A program made the translations under genes and the position numbers. From Hyunsoonleella jejuensis (lineage in GTDB: Bacteria; Bacteroidota; Bacteroidia; Flavobacteriales; Flavobacteriaceae): a DNA stretch of 64,000 nt. The notes below the pieces were generated by a model that had not been told where the DNA came from, did no database searches, and saw only the letters and a program-made list of their open reading frames with translations. The DNA lies in the NCBI RefSeq assembly GCF_900111025.1, contig NZ_FOFN01000003.1, forward strand, positions 310,001 through 374,000, given 5' to 3'. Within the stretch, counting starts at the first letter, position 1. Every line of letters begins with the position of its first letter. Shown here in pieces: positions 38,235 to 46,889 of the stretch.

Positions 38235-39293
38235 TTAGATTGAGTTTCTATCAATAAAATTAAAAGGAACTTTTACTTTCCCTTTAGATTTGTTTAATAT
38301 CATTTTAGCGGCTGTTTCGCCCATAACTTTAAAATCTGTAGACATTACGGTGATGCCTAATAGTTCCTTTAGAGGAGTATCGTTATATGAAATGATACCA
38401 ATGTCTTTACCCAAAATAAACTCATCCTCCCGAGCTTGTTTTACAAGATTTACCAAATCAGCTTCTTCAATTGTAATGAACAAATCTCCTCGCTTGATAA
38501 TCATATCCTCATAAATTTCATCAAGAATTTCAAAATCTAAATTAAATTCGACACAAAATTTTCTGAAACCATGTAAAATCCTTCTAGGGTAAGGGTATAC
38601 TGATTTTTCAGGGTATATCAACATGATTTTTTTATATTTTTTTATTTTTTCTAGACCTTCCGATAAAGCAGAATATATATCATTTTCAAAATCTTGATAA
38701 ATTTCAACGGTATGATTACCGAAAATAGGTTTGCTGTTATCTAAAAGAATGAGCTTTTCTTGAGGTATGTTATTTATTGCTTTTAGTACTTTATCAGAAA
38801 AACTTTGATGTTTTAAATTATCTGTTTTAAAATGTGGCATAATAATATAGTAGTCATAAGCCGATTTGTTTTTGTCTAATAAATTTAAAAATAAAGTTTC
38901 GTCACAGTGATATATGTGTAAATCGGTATGAGAATTTCCACCAATAGCATCTATAAAATAGTTATAGGTACGTAATTTATATGAGCTAAGCTTATTGACC
39001 AAAAATAAAATATTAACTTTCGAAATCAACTGGGTTCTGGAAATGTAAAAGCCTTTACCACGGATGGATGTAATTATATTACGTTCTTTTAAAATGCTAT
39101 ATGCTTTCTCAACAGTATCGCGAGACAAATAAAATTCTTCACTAAACATGTTGATGGATGGAATCTTTTGATCTATTTTAAGATTGCCTTCTGAAATATT
39201 ATGAATAATAGAATCGATTATTTGCTGGTATTTTGGTACCCTCGAGGTTTCATCAATCTTTATGAATTTCATCATATCCATTTTTTCATTCAA
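38235..39293 (-). CDS. GntR-type regulator with LacI-like sensor domain (copy A)
   Basis: A 352-residue cytoplasmic regulator. The N-terminal winged helix (about residues 8-80) has the GntR pattern P-K-Y-Q-Q-I-I-D-S-I, then F-Y-L-S-R-D-T-V-E-K-A-Y (recognition helix) and S-I-R-G-K-G-F-Y-I. The rest is a periplasmic-binding-protein/LacI-like sugar sensor, a combination used in Bacteroidota for sugar catabolism control. It is followed upstream by a paralog (39429) with an almost identical recognition helix, suggesting one shared operator but different inducers. Alternative ATGs at residues 5, 7 and 8 could be the start. The gene ends exactly where the lactonase gene ends, with no space for a terminator. 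Confidence 0.85.
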   Translation of the reverse strand: MNEKMDMMKFIKIDETSRVPKYQQIIDSIIHNISEGNLKIDQKIPSINMFSEEFYLSRDTVEKAYSILKERNIITSIRGKGFYISRTQLISKVNILFLVNKLSSYKLRTYNYFIDAIGGNSHTDLHIYHCDETLFLNLLDKNKSAYDYYIIMPHFKTDNLKHQSFSDKVLKAINNIPQEKLILLDNSKPIFGNHTVEIYQDFENDIYSALSEGLEKIKKYKKIMLIYPEKSVYPYPRRILHGFRKFCVEFNLDFEILDEIYEDMIIKRGDLFITIEEADLVNLVKQAREDEFILGKDIGIISYNDTPLKELLGITVMSTDFKVMGETAAKMILNKSKGKVKVPFNFIDRNSI

Positions 39294-39428
39294 ATTTAAT
39301 TATAGAAAAAAATATTAAGGGAAACTTAAAACTTTTTTAGGGAAATTCAATGGAAAAGGTGCTAAAATTCCAATTTTAAAAAGGATGCCTTAAAATATTT
39401 ATCATATTTAAAGGAAATGGCTAATCAT

Positions 39429-40475
39429 TTAGACCGATTCTCGATCTATAAAACTAAAAGGTACTTTATATGTCCCTTTTTCTTTATTTAAAATCATGCG
39501 TGAAGTTACTTCTCCCATTATTTTAAAATTTGTTGTTATAACAGTAATACCAAGAAGTGCTTTTAAGGGTGTATCATTGTATGAAATAACTCCTATATCA
39601 TTTCCTAATATAAATTCTTTTTGTCTTAGTTGTTCTAGTAAACTTATTAAATCATCTTCTTCAATGGTAATAAATAAATCTTTTTTAAAAAGAACCATAT
39701 CATCATAAACTCTATCTAAAATATCAAAGTCTAAATTGTATTTAGCGCAAAACCGCATGAAACCCCGTTTAATTCGTTTAGGATATGGATAAACAGCTTT
39801 TTCTGGATAGATAAGAATAATTTTTTTGTATTGGGAAATTTTTTTAACACCTTTTTTTAAAGCATTATAAATATCTTTTTCATAGTCTTCATATACCGTA
39901 ATTATATTGTCTTCAATGGGAATTTGTTTATTGTCTAGTATAATTAATTTACTTTTTGGAATCTTATTGATAGCCTGTGTAGCAGCCACGGTAGTACTTG
40001 TATACTCGCTATTTTTGGTTTTAAAATGTGGCATTATCACATAATAGTCATACATTTTTTTATGTTTATTTATCAAATTCAGAAATAAAGATTCATCACA
40101 GTGATAAATTTGAAGGTCTACATAGGAATTGGGCCCAATGCTATTTAAAAAAGAATAATAGGTATCCATTTTGTACCAACTTAACTTATTAATAAGGAAC
40201 AAAATATTCAACCTGTTAATTAACTTGGTTCTTGAAATATAAAAGCCTTTCCCTCTTATGGATACGATTATATTTTGTTCTTTAAGTACTGAATATGCCT
40301 TTTCAACAGTATCTCTAGATAGGTATAGCTCTTCGCTCAATCCGTTTATGGAAGGAATTTTTTGCTCCATTTTAAAGTTGCCAATAGAAATATTATGTAT
40401 AATTGAATCAACAATTTGTTTGTACTTGGGTATTCTAGAGTCGTTATCAATTTTAATGAATTTGTGTACTTGCAT
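39429..40475 (-). CDS. GntR-type regulator with LacI-like sensor domain (copy B)
   Basis: A 348-residue paralog of copy A with well over half of positions identical along the whole length. The DNA-binding helix L-Y-L-S-R-D-T-V-E-K-A-Y and the wing S-I-R-G-K-G-F-Y-I-S-R-T are nearly the same, while the sensor domain differs more, notably around residues 145-185. It lies 135 bases upstream of copy A in the same direction, so the two may form one transcript or have separate promoters. Probable role: control of the PUL and rhamnose operon, perhaps through the (T/A)ACAGGA(T/C)A sites. I see no copy of that motif in its own 101-base upstream gap. Confidence 0.85.
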   Translation of the reverse strand: MQVHKFIKIDNDSRIPKYKQIVDSIIHNISIGNFKMEQKIPSINGLSEELYLSRDTVEKAYSVLKEQNIIVSIRGKGFYISRTKLINRLNILFLINKLSWYKMDTYYSFLNSIGPNSYVDLQIYHCDESLFLNLINKHKKMYDYYVIMPHFKTKNSEYTSTTVAATQAINKIPKSKLIILDNKQIPIEDNIITVYEDYEKDIYNALKKGVKKISQYKKIILIYPEKAVYPYPKRIKRGFMRFCAKYNLDFDILDRVYDDMVLFKKDLFITIEEDDLISLLEQLRQKEFILGNDIGVISYNDTPLKALLGITVITTNFKIMGEVTSRMILNKEKGTYKVPFSFIDRESV

Positions 40476-40576
40476 AATCTTTCTTTAAACCATAATAAAT
40501 AGTTGCTATGGTTTTATTTATGGCGAATCAGAATTAATGAACAATAAAATAGAAACTTACAAAGAAACCTAAATGA

Positions 40577-41584
40577 TTATGAACTTGTTTGCATAAACCT
40601 TTCGGCCTTTTCAACCATTTTTTTGCTTCCGCAAAAAATGGGGGCTCTTTCATGCAATTCCTTAGGCTCAATATCCAAAATTCTTTTATAGCCATCTGTG
40701 GCCTTACCTCCTGCTTGTTCGGTTAAAAAGGCCATTGGGTTACATTCATAAAGTAAACGCAGTTTACCATTTGGGGATTTTGAACTTGATGGATATATGT
40801 AAATACCTCCTTTTATCATGTTTCTGTGAAAATCTGAAACCATTGAGCCTATATACCTGTACGTATAAGGTCTGTCCTCCTTTTCTTCCTGACAATATTT
40901 TATATAATCTTTTACCCCTTGTGGGAAATGGGCATAATTGCCTTGGTTTATAGAAAAAATGGTTCCATTCTCTGGAAATTTCATATTTGGATGCGAAAGA
41001 TAAAAGCTCCCAATTGCCGGATTTAAAGTAAACCCATTCACACCATTTCCAGTGGTGTAAACAAGCATGGTTGACGTGCCGTAAACAATATAACCGGCAG
41101 CTACTTGCTCATTGCCTTTTTGTAAAAAATCTTCCTTTCTTACGGGCATTCCTAAAGGAGTAACCCTTCTGTATACTGAAAAAATGGTGCCAACAGAAAC
41201 ATTTACATCAATGTTAGAAGAGCCATCTAATGGGTCTATTAATACTATATATTTGTTGTCATGCGCGTGGTATTTTCCGTGAACGGTAACGAAGTCTTCT
41301 TCTTCTTCACTTGCAATACCACATACAATCTCTCTGTTTACCAGTGCCGATTTAAATACTTCATTTGCGTAGACATCAAGCTTCTGTTGATCCTCACCCT
41401 GAATATTAGTCTCGCCAACCGCACCCAAAATGTCAACCAAACCTGCTTTATTTACTTCATGATTTACAATTTTGGCAGCTAAACGAATTGAATTTATTAA
41501 TCGCGAAAGTTCTCCAGAAGAGTATTTAAAATCGTGCTGATTATTAATAATGAACTCTCCTAAGGTTTGGTAATTCTTCTCCAT
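40577..41584 (-). CDS. fbp: Class I fructose-1,6-bisphosphatase
   Basis: A 335-residue cytoplasmic enzyme, the usual length for the family. Metal-binding motifs E-E-E-E-D-F and [10 protein letters not shown] are intact, as are the substrate-binding [12 protein letters not shown] and [21 protein letters not shown] segments. It removes phosphate from fructose 1,6-bisphosphate in gluconeogenesis. Rhamnose breakdown gives DHAP and lactate, so cells growing on it must make hexose phosphates; placement divergent from the rhamnose operon, in an intergenic region with two ACAGGA-type motifs, suggests co-regulation. It may equally be the sole housekeeping copy. Confidence 0.95.
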   Translation of the reverse strand: MEKNYQTLGEFIINNQHDFKYSSGELSRLINSIRLAAKIVNHEVNKAGLVDILGAVGETNIQGEDQQKLDVYANEVFKSALVNREIVCGIASEEEEDFVTVHGKYHAHDNKYIVLIDPLDGSSNIDVNVSVGTIFSVYRRVTPLGMPVRKEDFLQKGNEQVAAGYIVYGTSTMLVYTTGNGVNGFTLNPAIGSFYLSHPNMKFPENGTIFSINQGNYAHFPQGVKDYIKYCQEEKEDRPYTYRYIGSMVSDFHRNMIKGGIYIYPSSSKSPNGKLRLLYECNPMAFLTEQAGGKATDGYKRILDIEPKELHERAPIFCGSKKMVEKAERFMQTSS

Positions 41585-41673
41585 AAAATAATTGAGTCGC
41601 TTTAGTTACTACTTTTGAGTGAAATTTTATTGGTTCAAATTTATCTTTTGTATATGTGTTAGGCATCCTGCGT

Positions 41674-41682
41674 TGTCCTGTA
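41674..41682 (-). promoter_or_regulatory. Candidate operator TACAGGACA
   Basis: Minus-strand copy of the motif, 90-98 bases upstream of the fbp start. It differs from the plus-strand copies only in T to C at the eighth base. Confidence 0.45.
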
Positions 41683-41889
41683 TTAATTTTTAAACATATT
41701 TATGCTTTTACTCTAAATATTTTCATTTTAAGTATAGTAAGCAGCATCTTTTTTTTGAAATAAAAAAAATAATGGAGTTTTTTTAAAGACTCAATTTTTT
41801 TGTTGTAAGTTATTGTAAAAGAACATCATAATTAGTTTTTACAAATAAAAACCATATTTTTAAGAACAATTTTCCCCTTTACGGTATAG

Positions 41890-41899
41890 TACAGGATAC
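41890..41899 (+). promoter_or_regulatory. Candidate operator TACAGGATAC
   Basis: Lies 55-64 bases upstream of the rhamnose operon start and directly before the shared AAAGTTTATTTTC block. With the 17445 and 54627 copies it defines the TACAGGATA core. Confidence 0.5.
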
Positions 41900-41953
41900 A
41901 AAAGTTTATTTTCAAATATATTTTTGAATCATTAATTCATTTCAATTTTCAAT

Positions 41954-44059
41954 ATGAAGGACATCATCAAAACATTTAAATACGTTGATTATCTATGGGA
42001 CGATGCCAAGGCAGATGCATTGGGCGATGACCAAGTCGAATTATTTTTATACAGATCAAATATATTAGGCGCCGATTTAAGAATTACTAATTATGGTGGA
42101 GGTAATACCAGCTGTAAAACTTTAGAGACCGACCCTTTAACTAACGAACAAGTTGAGGTAATGTGGGTAAAAGGTTCTGGAGGAGATATCGGAACACTAA
42201 CTAGATCTGGTATTGCAGGCTTGTATACAAAACGCCTTAGAGACTTAAAAAATGTATACCAAGGGCTTCATGATGAAGATCGTATGGTGGGACTTTTTAA
42301 TCATTGTATTTATGATTTAAATAGTAAAGCGCCTTCAATTGATACACCTTTGCATGGTTTATTACCATTTGCACACATAGATCACTTACATCCTGATGCC
42401 TTAATTGCTGTTGCGGCAGCTCAAGACAGCGAGAAAGTAACCAAGGAAATTTGGGGAGATACTATGGGTTGGGTGCCATGGCAAAAACCAGGTTTTGATT
42501 TAGGTTTACAGTTAGAAAAATGTTTAGCTGATAATCCTGGTATTAGAGGTATTGTTTTAGGAAGCCATGGTTTATTTACATGGGGTGATACTTCATATGA
42601 ATGTTATATGAATAGTTTAGAAGTTATTGAAATGGCTTCAGATTATATAACTAAGAAGATTGAATCTGGTGGACCAGTTTTTGGAGGACAAAAAGTAGAG
42701 AGCTTGCCAAAAGAAGAGCGCTTGGAGAAAGCAGCGCAACTAATGCCACTGCTTAGAGGCTTGTGTTCTTCTGAAAATAGAATGATTGGTCATTTCTCAG
42801 ATTCTGATGTGGTGATGGAATACATTAATAGTAACGATTTGGAGCGTTTAGCGCCAATGGGAACTTCTTGTCCAGATCACTTTTTAAGAACAAAAATTCA
42901 ACCATTAGTTCTAAGCTTAGATAAAAATGAAGATTTGTCTGATGCTGATGCCATTTTGAAAAAATTAGAGCCAGCATTTGAAGCATATCGTCAAGAATAT
43001 GTAGATTATTATAATACTTGTAAAAAAGATAATAGTCCAGCTATTCGTGATGCAAATCCTGTAATTATTATTTATCCAGGAGTTGGTATGTTTAGCTTTG
43101 CAAAAAATAAACAAACAACACGCGTTGCCAGTGAATTCTATATTAATGCGATAAATGTAATGCGTGGTGCTGAAGCAATTTCCGCATATACCTCATTACC
43201 AAGACAAGAAGCTTTTGATATTGAATACTGGTTATTAGAGGAAGCGAAGTTACAGCGCATGCCAAAAGAGAAACCGTTATCTCGTAAAATTGCATTAATC
43301 ACAGGTGCAGGCGGAGGCATTGGTAAAGCGATTGCTGATAAATTGGCGGCAGAAGGTGCTAATGTAGTATTAACAGATATTAATGAAGAATCTTTAGTTG
43401 AGGCAAATGGGACTTATGCAAGAGACGTATCTACATATGCAGTTTGTGATGTAACGAATACTGATTCTATTGCAAGTGCTTACAAAAAAGCTTGTATAGA
43501 ATTTGGTGGTGTTGATATCATTGTTCACAGTGCGGGATTAGCTATTTCAAAGCCATTAGAGGATACAACGGATAAAGATTGGAATATCCTTCAGGGTATT
43601 TTAGTTAAAGGTCAGTTTGATTTAGCAAAACAATTTGCAGCTATTGCACGCAAGCAAGGACTTGGTGGTGATTATATTGCCATCGCAAGTAAAAATGGGT
43701 TAGTTGCAGGACCAAATAATGTGGCATATGGTACTGCAAAGGCAGCTCAACAACACATGGTACGTTTATTGGCTGCCGAATTAGCAAAAGATAAAATACG
43801 AGTGAATACAGTAAATCCTGATGGAGTTATTGTAGGTAGTAAAATTTGGGAAGGCGCATGGGCCGAAGGTCGTGCAAAAGCCAATGGTATTACCGTTGAA
43901 GAATTACCGGCGTTTTATGCTAAAAGAAATTTATTGCATGAAATCATAACTCCAGACGATATTGCAAATGGCGTATTCTCACTAGTAGGAATACTAGATA
44001 AATCAACAGGAAATATAATAAATGTTGATGGAGGAATGGCAAATGCCTTTGTTAGATAA
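41954..44059 (+). CDS. rhaEW: Bifunctional rhamnulose-1-phosphate aldolase/lactaldehyde dehydrogenase
   Basis: A 701-residue fusion. Residues about 1-430 are a class II aldolase domain (N-Y-G-G-G-N-T-S-C-K, P-L-H-G-L-L-P-F-A-H-I-D-H-L-H-P metal-binding His residues, then L-G-S-H-G-L-F). Residues about 435-701 are a short-chain dehydrogenase with the cofactor motif T-G-A-G-G-G-I-G near residue 450, a catalytic S-K-N-G and Y-G-T-A-K (Tyr/Lys), and I-N-V-D-G-G at the end. The first half splits L-rhamnulose 1-phosphate into DHAP and L-lactaldehyde and the second oxidises lactaldehyde to lactate with NAD, as known for RhaEW-type enzymes. It is the first gene of the rhamnose operon, which fits the rhamnosidases upstream. 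Confidence 0.94.
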   Translation: MKDIIKTFKYVDYLWDDAKADALGDDQVELFLYRSNILGADLRITNYGGGNTSCKTLETDPLTNEQVEVMWVKGSGGDIGTLTRSGIAGLYTKRLRDLKNVYQGLHDEDRMVGLFNHCIYDLNSKAPSIDTPLHGLLPFAHIDHLHPDALIAVAAAQDSEKVTKEIWGDTMGWVPWQKPGFDLGLQLEKCLADNPGIRGIVLGSHGLFTWGDTSYECYMNSLEVIEMASDYITKKIESGGPVFGGQKVESLPKEERLEKAAQLMPLLRGLCSSENRMIGHFSDSDVVMEYINSNDLERLAPMGTSCPDHFLRTKIQPLVLSLDKNEDLSDADAILKKLEPAFEAYRQEYVDYYNTCKKDNSPAIRDANPVIIIYPGVGMFSFAKNKQTTRVASEFYINAINVMRGAEAISAYTSLPRQEAFDIEYWLLEEAKLQRMPKEKPLSRKIALITGAGGGIGKAIADKLAAEGANVVLTDINEESLVEANGTYARDVSTYAVCDVTNTDSIASAYKKACIEFGGVDIIVHSAGLAISKPLEDTTDKDWNILQGILVKGQFDLAKQFAAIARKQGLGGDYIAIASKNGLVAGPNNVAYGTAKAAQQHMVRLLAAELAKDKIRVNTVNPDGVIVGSKIWEGAWAEGRAKANGITVEELPAFYAKRNLLHEIITPDDIANGVFSLVGILDKSTGNIINVDGGMANAFVR

Positions 44060-44101
44060 TATATAGTAAATAGTTGTTTAATTAGTTTAGTTTGAAAATG
44101 A

Positions 44102-44136
44102 AAACTTCCATAGATAACGATGATTTATGGAAGTTT
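44102..44136 (+). terminator. Hairpin inside the rhamnose operon
   Basis: An 11-bp stem (AAACTTCCATA / TATGGAAGTTT) with a 13-base loop followed by a T-rich stretch sits between rhaEW and rhaI, 43 bases after the stop. It looks like a partial terminator or RNA-processing site that could set unequal expression within the operon, since the next gene follows in the same direction without an obvious promoter motif. Confidence 0.6.
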
Positions 44137-44160
44137 CTTTTCTTAAAGAATATTTAATTC

Positions 44161-45441
44161 ATGAAAATACAGCAAGAACAAATTTCCAGTTACAATAAGC
44201 AAGGGTTAAAAACTCATACCGAAAGCTTTGATTTTTTAGCGAATAGATTAAGTAGTACAGGCCATGATGTAAACCATATAATCTCTAAGTTAGCTGATTT
44301 TCAGGTAGCCATTCCGAGTTGGGCCTTAGGAGCAGGTGGAACACGTTTTGGACGTTTTGGGTTCTACGGTGAGCCATCAAATTTAGAAGAGAAAATTGAT
44401 GATATTGGTATATTACACAGTTTAACTCAAACTGCAGGAGCGGTATCACTGCATATTCCATGGGATATTCCATCAGATTACAACGCCATAAAAGAAAAGG
44501 CAGATGCTTTAAATATAAAGTTTGATGCAGTAAACTCTAACACGTTCCAAGATCAAAAAGATGCTAAAGAAACCTATAAATACGGTTCTTTAAGCAATAC
44601 GAGTAAAGCGGTAAGAGAGCAAGCCATACAGCATAATTTAGATGTTATTAAAATTGGAGATAAATTGGGCTCTAAAGCATTAACCGTTTGGTTGGCAGAT
44701 GGCTCATGTTTCCCAGGACAGAATAACTTCCAGACTGCATTTCAAAACACTCAGGATAGTTTAATAGATATCTATAAGGGTTTACCAAACGATTGGAGCA
44801 TGCTAGTAGAGTACAAGCCTTACGAGCCAAACTTTTACAGTACAGTAATCCAAGATTGGGGAGCATCTTTAATGTTAGCCAACGGTTGTGGAGACAAAGC
44901 ATACACACTAGTAGATTTAGGACACCATTTACCAAATTCAAACATAGAGCAAATTGTATCTATTTTACAATTAAAAGGTAAGTTAGGTGGTTTCCACTTT
45001 AACGATAGCAAGTATGGAGATGATGATTTAACGGTAGGAAGTATTAAGCCTTATGCATTATTCTTAATATTTAACGAATTAGTTTATGGTATGCAAAACA
45101 ATCCACAAAATCCAGATTTAGCGTGGATGATTGATGCGAGCCATAATGTAAAAGATCCTTTAGAAGATTTAATCCAATCTTTAGAAGCCATTCAAGAGGC
45201 ATATGCCAAAGCGATGTTGATTGATCAAAATGCTTTAAAGGCAGCACAAATCGATAATGATGTTGTGAAATGTCAAGAAATATTGCAAGGCGCTTATAGA
45301 ACAGATATTAGGCCTTTATTAGAAAAAGCACGTTTAAATTCGGGAGGAGCTTTAAGCCCGATAAACGCATATCGTGAGTTAAATGTAAGAAAGAGCTTAA
45401 TAGCAGAAAGAGGCAAGCATACTGTAGCAACCGGTTTATAA
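44161..45441 (+). CDS. rhaI: L-rhamnose isomerase, RhaI type
   Basis: A 426-residue metal-dependent TIM-barrel isomerase of the Pseudomonas stutzeri-type L-rhamnose isomerase group, not the E. coli RhaA type. It carries W-A-L-G-A-G-G-T-R-F-G-R-F near the start, S-L-H-I-P-W-D-I-P, L-V-E-Y-K-P-Y-E-P (metal Glu), L-V-D-L-G-H-H (metal Asp/His), G-G-F-H-F-N-D-S-K-Y-G-D-D-D (metal residues) and M-I-D-A-S-H-N. It converts L-rhamnose to L-rhamnulose in the cytoplasm, the first step of the pathway. It starts 101 bases after rhaEW and is followed 8 bases later by the kinase. Confidence 0.95.
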   Translation: MKIQQEQISSYNKQGLKTHTESFDFLANRLSSTGHDVNHIISKLADFQVAIPSWALGAGGTRFGRFGFYGEPSNLEEKIDDIGILHSLTQTAGAVSLHIPWDIPSDYNAIKEKADALNIKFDAVNSNTFQDQKDAKETYKYGSLSNTSKAVREQAIQHNLDVIKIGDKLGSKALTVWLADGSCFPGQNNFQTAFQNTQDSLIDIYKGLPNDWSMLVEYKPYEPNFYSTVIQDWGASLMLANGCGDKAYTLVDLGHHLPNSNIEQIVSILQLKGKLGGFHFNDSKYGDDDLTVGSIKPYALFLIFNELVYGMQNNPQNPDLAWMIDASHNVKDPLEDLIQSLEAIQEAYAKAMLIDQNALKAAQIDNDVVKCQEILQGAYRTDIRPLLEKARLNSGGALSPINAYRELNVRKSLIAERGKHTVATGL

Positions 45442-45449
45442 CCATCATA

Positions 45450-46826
45450 ATGAAACAAAAAGTAACCGCTGTTTTTGACATTGGAAAGACGAATAAAAAA
45501 TTCTTTCTATTTGACAAAGACTTTAAAGAAGTACACAAGGAATATATTTCATTCGAAGAAATAGAAGATGAAGATGGGCATCCAACAGAAAATCTTCCTG
45601 CCCTAAAAAAATGGTTAAAGAAAGTTTTTGATCGCATATTAGAAAAAAAGAAATTCACTGTTGAAGCTATAAATTTCTCAACATATGGTGCTAGTTTTGT
45701 ACATATAGACGTTAACGGCAAACCTTTAACGCCACTTTATAATTACACAAAACCATTACCTAAGAGTATAGTAGATTCATTTTTTGAGAAGTATGGCCCA
45801 AAGGAAGAGTTTCTAAAAACTACGGGGTGTGTAGATTTAAGTATGCTTAACTCAGGACTTCAATTATATTGGTTAAAAAATACGCAACCAGAAATATTTT
45901 CTAAAATTAAGTACTCGTTGCACTTACCACAATATCTAAGTTACGTTTTTACAGGAATTCCTTTAAGTGAGTATACCAGTATTGGTTGTCATACAGCCCT
46001 CTGGGATTTTGGTAAGAAGGATTATCATGACTGGGTTTACAAAGAAGGATTAAATAAGATATTACCACCAATAGTTTCGACTGAAACGAGTATTAATATG
46101 AATTACAATGGTAATCGTATAAAAATTGGTGTTGGTATTCATGATAGTTCTGCAGCTTTATTACCGTATGTAAGAAGTATAAAGAAAAAGTTTGTTTTAG
46201 TATCTACAGGTACTTGGAGTATAGTATTTAACCCATTTGCAGGAGACCAAACGTTAGATGAGGCATACAATAGCGATACGCTTAATTATATGCGTATTAA
46301 TGGTAGGCCAGTAAAAGCCACCCGCGTGTTTTTAGGAAATGAATACAAATTACAGGTAGAAAAATTAAATAAGCACTTTGGTGTAAATGATGAGTACCAT
46401 CGCACGGTAAGTTTTAATTATGATACTTATCTAGAAATCATGAAGGATTTTAAACATTGTTTTAAATGGGAAAGCATCACTGATGAAAATATGCCCAAAA
46501 CAACTGCTTTCTCTTTTGATAAGTACGAACACGCCTACCATCAATTAATGACAGAGCTTGTGCTGTTACAAATAAAGTGTATAAAACATGCACTAGGTAA
46601 CGATAGCATTGCCCGCATATATGTAGATGGTGGTTTTAGTAACAATGATATTTACATTAAGCTGCTGTCTCATAATTTCAACAACAAAAAGTTAAGCACA
46701 ACGGATGCATCTCTTGGTTCAGCTTTAGGTGCGGCTATTTCAATTTCAGATAAAAAACTGAATTCTAAATTTTTAAAACAAAATTATGCTCTTAAAAAGC
46801 ATGTGCCTTTTATAGTAAATGGTTAA
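45450..46826 (+). CDS. rhaB: Rhamnulokinase, FGGY family
   Basis: A 458-residue FGGY-type sugar kinase. The N-terminal phosphate motif is F-D-I-G-K-T-N-K-K; the sugar-site part includes I-N-F-S-T-Y-G-A-S-F and G-C-H-T-A-L-W-D-F; the second half has G-I-H-D-S-S-A-A-L, S-T-G-T-W-S-I and the adenosine motif V-D-G-G-F-S-N-N-D. It phosphorylates L-rhamnulose with ATP to L-rhamnulose 1-phosphate, the substrate of RhaEW. It belongs to the same operon, 8 bases after rhaI. Function is assigned by family plus position between isomerase and aldolase genes. Confidence 0.92.
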   Translation: MKQKVTAVFDIGKTNKKFFLFDKDFKEVHKEYISFEEIEDEDGHPTENLPALKKWLKKVFDRILEKKKFTVEAINFSTYGASFVHIDVNGKPLTPLYNYTKPLPKSIVDSFFEKYGPKEEFLKTTGCVDLSMLNSGLQLYWLKNTQPEIFSKIKYSLHLPQYLSYVFTGIPLSEYTSIGCHTALWDFGKKDYHDWVYKEGLNKILPPIVSTETSINMNYNGNRIKIGVGIHDSSAALLPYVRSIKKKFVLVSTGTWSIVFNPFAGDQTLDEAYNSDTLNYMRINGRPVKATRVFLGNEYKLQVEKLNKHFGVNDEYHRTVSFNYDTYLEIMKDFKHCFKWESITDENMPKTTAFSFDKYEHAYHQLMTELVLLQIKCIKHALGNDSIARIYVDGGFSNNDIYIKLLSHNFNNKKLSTTDASLGSALGAAISISDKKLNSKFLKQNYALKKHVPFIVNG

Positions 46827-46889
46827 TGCAAATGCATATCATTACAATAAGGTAAAACTAATTATAAACGTATTTCCAAATCAAAAAAA

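Larger units (their letters stand above)
41585..41953. promoter_or_regulatory. Divergent regulatory region between fbp and the rhamnose operon
   Basis: A 369-base AT-rich gap without coding potential. It contains two outward-facing ACAGGA-type motifs, at 41674 (minus) and 41890 (plus). The block AAAGTTTATTTTC at 41901-41913 recurs exactly at 54650-54662 upstream of rhaT. No convincing Bacteroidota -33/-7 pair can be fixed by eye. Confidence 0.6.

Noticed and set aside
45308-45721. 137-residue open frame on the minus strand
   Set aside because: It runs antisense across the end of rhaI and the start of rhaB, both strongly supported, and resembles no protein.
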